Origin: Inia geoffrensis
Lineage: Eukaryota; Chordata; Mammalia; Artiodactyla; Iniidae
Assembly: GCA_036417435.1 (NCBI GenBank)
Contig: CM070917.1
Location: 62,334,436 to 62,398,435, forward strand
Direction of reading: 5' to 3'
DNA length: 64,000 nt
A model generated the notes under the pieces. It saw only the letters and a program-made list of their open reading frames with translations, did not search any database and was not told where the DNA came from. Positions 60,541 through 64,000 of the stretch are shown one piece after another. How positions within the stretch are numbered: position 1 is the stretch's first letter; every line of letters starts with the position of its first letter. Made by a program: the position numbers and the translations under genes.

Positions 60541-60574
60541 CTGGGGAGGGAGACAGTGTTCTGGTTGGCTGCCA

Positions 60575-60720
60575 AGCCGTCCTGGGCTCAATTCCACTTC
60601 TGCCTCTAACCGCTGTGGGACCTAGGCAAGTTAAGCAACCTCTCTGGTCAGGACATTGGAAATAATAACAGCTGCCTCATCTGCCTTGCGGGACCCGAGA
60701 AGATTCAAACAGACCAGGGG
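60575..60720 (+). repeat. MIR-type relic
   Basis: 'caattccacttctgcctcta', 'acctaggcaagttaagcaac' and 'ataataacagctgcctcatc' follow the MIR sense order just upstream of the first visible OTOP3 exon. Confidence 0.7.
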
Positions 60721-61149
60721 ATATGGAAGCCCTTTGTGCTCCACATAAACACAGGGTTTATTTCGACTGGCTTGAGGACCGCCTTCACCCCACCCCTATC
60801 CTCCTGCATCAGTGCTTGATCTTAAGGTGGAATAATGATGTCTGTCAAAGCAGCCAGGGGTATCTGCACAGTGCTTGGCCACTGGGCAGTTTCCAAGGCT
60901 GTGACTTTTCACCACCAAAAGGCCGTTTGTGCCCTCTGTCTTCTGGAAGGAAATTCACTCCTCAAGTCAGGGAGAGCAAGTAGGTGTCCTCTCTTGTTCT
61001 GACTCTGATTAGTTGGGCAGTGGTTGCCTAGAGTGTTGGGTTGAGAAGTATCCTGAGGTTGAGCGTGGGCTTGGTGGGAAAGAATGCTGTGACCTGAGAT
61101 AATAACTCTATTTTGGGTACATATGGGTGTATATAAAATTACTTTTTAA

Positions 61150-61313
61150 AAAAGTCTTTTTATTGAACTTGTTACAATATTGCTTCTGCCTCATGTTTTT
61201 TTGATTTTTGACTGCGGGGCGTGTGGGATCTTAGCTTCCCGACCAGGGATCGAACCCACACCCCCTGCATTGGAAGGCAAAGTCTTAAGCACTGGACTGC
61301 CAGGGAAGTCCCT
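61150..61313 (-). repeat. tRNA-derived SINE, non-CHR type
   Basis: Flanked by 'aaaattactttt' copies at about 61136-61147 and 61314-61325. The antisense head 'cactggactgccagggaagt' is clear; the A/T-rich left part 'tcttttattgaacttgtta'-like suggests an extended tail. Confidence 0.85.
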
Positions 61314-61445
61314 AAAATTACTTTTAAAACACCTAGAAGACACCCATCAAGTTCACAACAGGAGTTTCTTCTGGGGAAAGGAGGAGGGCACTAGCATTGG
61401 GAGAGGTTTAATGTTCTAGTTTTTTTTTTTCTTAGAAAAAAAAAA

Positions 61446-61762
61446 TTACTGGGACATCCCTGGTGGTGCAGTGGTTAAGAATCCGCCTGCCAATGCAGGG
61501 GACACGGGTTCGAGCCCTGGTCCAGGAAGATCGCACATGCCACAGAGCAACTAAGCCCGTGTGCCACAACTACTGAGCCCGTGGGCCACAACTACTGAAG
61601 CCCGAGTGCCTAGAGCCCATGCTCCTCAACAAGAGAAGCCACCGCAATGAGTAGCCCGCGCACCACAACAAAGAGTAGCCCCTGCTCTCTGCAACTAGAG
61701 AAAGCCCACGTGCAGCAATGAAGACCCAACACAGCCAAAAAATAAACAAACAAACAAACATT
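61446..61762 (+). repeat. CHR-type SINE, long form
   Basis: 'gggacatccctggtggtgca', two 'cacaactactga' blocks, 'gcaactagagaaagcccacg', 'gaagacccaacacagcc' and an (AAAC)n tail. It lies between two antisense SINEs, which makes inverted repeats on both sides. Confidence 0.93.
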
Positions 61763-61891
61763 ACTTATGTAATTAAAGTTAATTTTAAAGCACATTAAAG
61801 GTTTAAGGAAAAAGTTCTGAGATTGATTGACAATGTCTGCCATGAGCATGGGACACATTGGGATGAGCATGAATGCCATGCCCTTGACTTT

Positions 61892-62014
61892 CTTTTTTTT
61901 TTTTGGCTGTGACGCACAGCTTGTGGGATCATAATTCCCTGACCAGTGATTGAACCCGTGCCCTCGTCAGTGAAAGCGCAGAGTCCTAACCGCTGGACTG
62001 CCAGGGGAAGTCCC
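61892..62014 (-). repeat. tRNA-derived SINE, non-CHR type
   Basis: Target copies 'atgcccttgacttt' (61878-61891) and 'atacccttgacttt' (62015-62028). The body starts with a T tract and ends 'ggactgccaggggaagtccc'. Confidence 0.93.
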
Positions 62015-62549
62015 ATACCCTTGACTTTGATAGAACTGACTTCCATCTGTACCCTCCCTCAACTCCTTGAAGTCTCATGAATGTACAGCTCAACATGGGG
62101 AACACCATCCTGACCCTTTTCTTTCCCTGAGTGTCTCCTGCTACTTTCTCACTTGCCCCAAGCTTTCACTCAGGCCGACCCCTTTGTTAGCCTTCACTTG
62201 GACCCAGATCTTGGGTCACCCCATATCTGCAGCTCAGGACCCCTTCCTGGAGTCCAGCACACTTCCCCCATGGGCCCTTTGAGTACTCATAACGCTGCAC
62301 TGGAGTGCAGGGATGCCCCACTGGTCTGGGTGCTGTCCTGGTGGGAAGGTTCCTTCACAACCCCCTGCTGTCCCAGGTGCTCTCCCTTGGTCCCGCTGCT
62401 GCCCTGGCATCCCTGGTGCTCTGGGCTCAGGGTCCTAGGTGCTCCCCCTTGTCCAGGTTGCAGGAGGCCTGCTTTCTAATTCACTGTCTCTGCAAGTGGA
62501 GTCTCCATCCCCGTGTCTCCCAGCAGGGAACCAAGTGTCTGCCTTGCTT

Positions 62550-63150
62550 CTCCCCTCACCCCTGTGCATTCCAGCTCAAGGACTGCTCTGAGACTTTTCT
62601 TTACCACAGCACTAACCTGGTCCACGGCTCCCTCTTCTCTCTCTTGGACTGGTCTCCCTACCCACTGTACCTCTCCCCTACTTCCCCTGCAAAGGCAACC
62701 AACTGTCCTCACTGCAGAGTCCAAACTACCTAGCATGGCCTGCATGGCCTTTCAAGATGAAACGAGGCAGTGTATGCTTAGTGTGGGCTTGGGGTGCACA
62801 AGGTGATTAAGGCAGGGTAGCCGCTGTTGCTTCCTGGTCTGGTCTTAGCTTTCCTCTCCAGCCCTGTCTTCAGACCCCCACTCCCTTGCCCATGGGCCAT
62901 GCCATCCTGTTGCCTAGTTCCTAGAATGCCCCTGCTCCTGCTCACTTCCCTGTCTTTGCCCACACCCTACCCTTTGCCCATCATGCCCACCCACTTGCCC
63001 CTTGGATAACTGCGGTGTGTCCTCAGGACTCAGTGGAGCCCCACCTCCTCTAGGAAGCCTCCCCTGAACCCCGTCGCCGAGGCTGGACTAGGTGCCCCTC
63101 TTAGTACCCCCACTGCACCCATGCTTGTTGCTGAAGCATCACCTACCATG
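62550..63150 (+). repeat. L2-like LINE relics
   Basis: Segments such as 'gtccaaactacctagcatgg', 'gcctagttcctagaatgccc' and 'tctaggaagcctcccctgaa' are in the style of L2 3' sequence. Very diverged, so extent is approximate. Confidence 0.4.
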
Positions 63151-63160
63151 CTCTATTTTA

Positions 63161-63388
63161 TGTTATTTTTTTAAAGTTTACTTCTTTTTTAATTAATTAA
63201 TTAGGCTGCACCGGGTCCTTAGTTGTAGCATGGGGGATCTCTTTTTTTTTTTTTTTTTTTTAAATTGCGGCACGCAAACTCTTAGTTGCGGCACATGGGA
63301 TCTAGTTCCCTGACCAGGGATCGAACCTGGGCTCCCTGAATTTGGAGTACAGAGCCTTAGCCACTGGAGCACCAGGGAAGTCCCATAT
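63161..63388 (-). repeat. tRNA-derived SINE with target duplications
   Basis: Flanked by 'catgctctatttta' at 63147-63160 and 63389-63402. The body has 'ggctgcaccgggtccttagt', an internal T tract and 'agccactggagcaccaggga'. A third copy of the same 14 bases is at 63495-63508 beyond an L1 piece. Confidence 0.9.
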
Positions 63389-63402
63389 CATGCTCTATTT
63401 TA

Positions 63403-63494
63403 TTGATTTATTTAAAACATTTTTAAATTTAATTTAATTTATTTTTTATACAGCAGGTTCTTATTAGTCATCAATTTTATACACGTCAGTGTTC
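63403..63494 (-). mobile_element. Short antisense L1 3' fragment
   Basis: A T-rich start is followed by 'tatacagcaggttcttatta' and 'tcaattttatacacgtcagt', the antisense of the cetartiodactyl L1 3' end also seen at 19370. It is bounded by the second and third copies of 'catgctctatttta'. Confidence 0.7.
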
Positions 63495-64000
63495 ATGCTC
63501 TATTTTAATTAGCTGTGCTTTGCTCTGTCTCTCCCTTTGGACTCTGACCTTTAGACCATCCCCCTGTGTAACTACCAGAAGACCCTCAGCACACTTGGCT
63601 CTAAAATGCAGCCTCTTCAGGCCCCCATTCTCCAATGTGCAACCTGCCCAATATTTATGCCTCCTAAGGTCCTCTTCTGGGGCAAATAGAATAATAAAAC
63701 TTGGTACTCTTTTAAAGACTCTACCAACGATTCCCCCCTTCCCAGTCTTCCACGTCATTCTTGCTCCAGTTCTGTCCCGTCTTTGTCCAGCCCCCTTGTC
63801 ACACTCTAGGCACCTCCTCCCCACATTCATCCAGGCCCGGGCAGAGGACTCCCCATGTCTCATGTAGCCTCGTGCCCCCCCCCGTCACTCCTGCAACCTG
63901 CTCTTCCTTCTGCCTCTCCTGCTACCCTCCACCAACGGCTCTTGCCCATCCTCACCGCCCATCTTAAGCGCTTCTCCTGGGAAGACTTCTCCCTTTGCCC

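Larger units (their letters stand above)
60541..64000. other. Upstream of visible OTOP3 exons, no further gene found
   Basis: The missing OTOP3 first exon and OTOP2 are expected in this direction by synteny. I found no splice donor with similarity to the Arg/Ala-rich OTOP3 N-terminus and no OTOP2 exon. Contents: MIR-like sequence at 60575-60720, SINEs at 61150-61313, 61446-61762, 61892-62014 and 63161-63388, L2-like sequence near 62.5-63.1 kb and an L1 fragment at 63403-63494. From 63510 to 64000 I see only non-coding sequence. Confidence 0.55.

Noticed and set aside
60541..64000. OTOP2 3' end
   Set aside because: Expected by synteny in this direction, but no segment reads like an otopetrin C-terminus on the minus strand, so it is not reported.

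Overview
This window is mammalian nuclear DNA, almost certainly from a cetacean (whale, dolphin or porpoise). The strongest evidence is the many copies of a tRNA-derived SINE that opens with 'cttccctggtggcgcagtgg' and carries 'ctgagcctgcgcgtccggag'. This is the CHR-type SINE of whales and hippos, present here in long, intermediate and short forms. The window also holds an artiodactyl-type L1 3' end, MIR and L2 relics, and vertebrate GT-AG introns. I cannot name the species.

Four protein-coding genes were rebuilt exon by exon from splice sites, reading phase and recalled human orthologues. In order they are MRPL58 (-, 3182-10083, 6 exons, 206 aa), CDR2L (-, 14543-23877, 5 exons, 464 aa), HID1 (+, 33626-52233, 19 exons, 784 aa) and OTOP3 (-, 54327-60540, 6 exons visible, the 5'-most coding exon not found). 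This matches the human 17q25.1 block OTOP3-HID1-CDR2L-MRPL58 read in reverse. All visible exons are open, all introns are GT-AG, and all phases join. No frameshift or nonsense change was seen.

Layout: 1-2.9 kb is repeat-rich 3' flank of MRPL58. MRPL58 lies at 2.9-10.1 kb, and its CpG-rich start spans about 9.65-10.33 kb. The stretch 10.1-12.9 kb is intergenic and holds old L2, MIR and SINE copies. The CDR2L 3' UTR and exons 2-5 lie at 12.9-17.7 kb, a 6-kb intron 1 follows, and the CpG island at 23.8-24.4 kb contains exon 1. The interval 24.4-33.4 kb between the divergently oriented CDR2L and HID1 is filled with ancient LINE material and contains an isolated GC-rich promoter-like patch near 28.0 kb. 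HID1 runs from 33.4 to 53.09 kb. HID1 and OTOP3 are tail to tail, with about 1.2 kb between the HID1 poly(A) signal and the OTOP3 stop. The last 3.5 kb is repeats upstream of the visible OTOP3 exons; OTOP2 is not reached.

The genes are neighbours by conserved synteny, not an operon. Their roles are mitochondrial ribosome rescue (MRPL58), a cytoplasmic coiled-coil onconeural antigen (CDR2L), trans-Golgi and dense-core-granule sorting (HID1) and a proton channel (OTOP3). No new multi-gene system is visible. The most useful leads are the orphan promoter at 28 kb, a CDR2L donor whose alternative use would create an immediate stop, a motif-dense block at 53.8 kb, SINE copies that link the long and short subfamilies, and several nested insertions that can be read from their target-site duplications.
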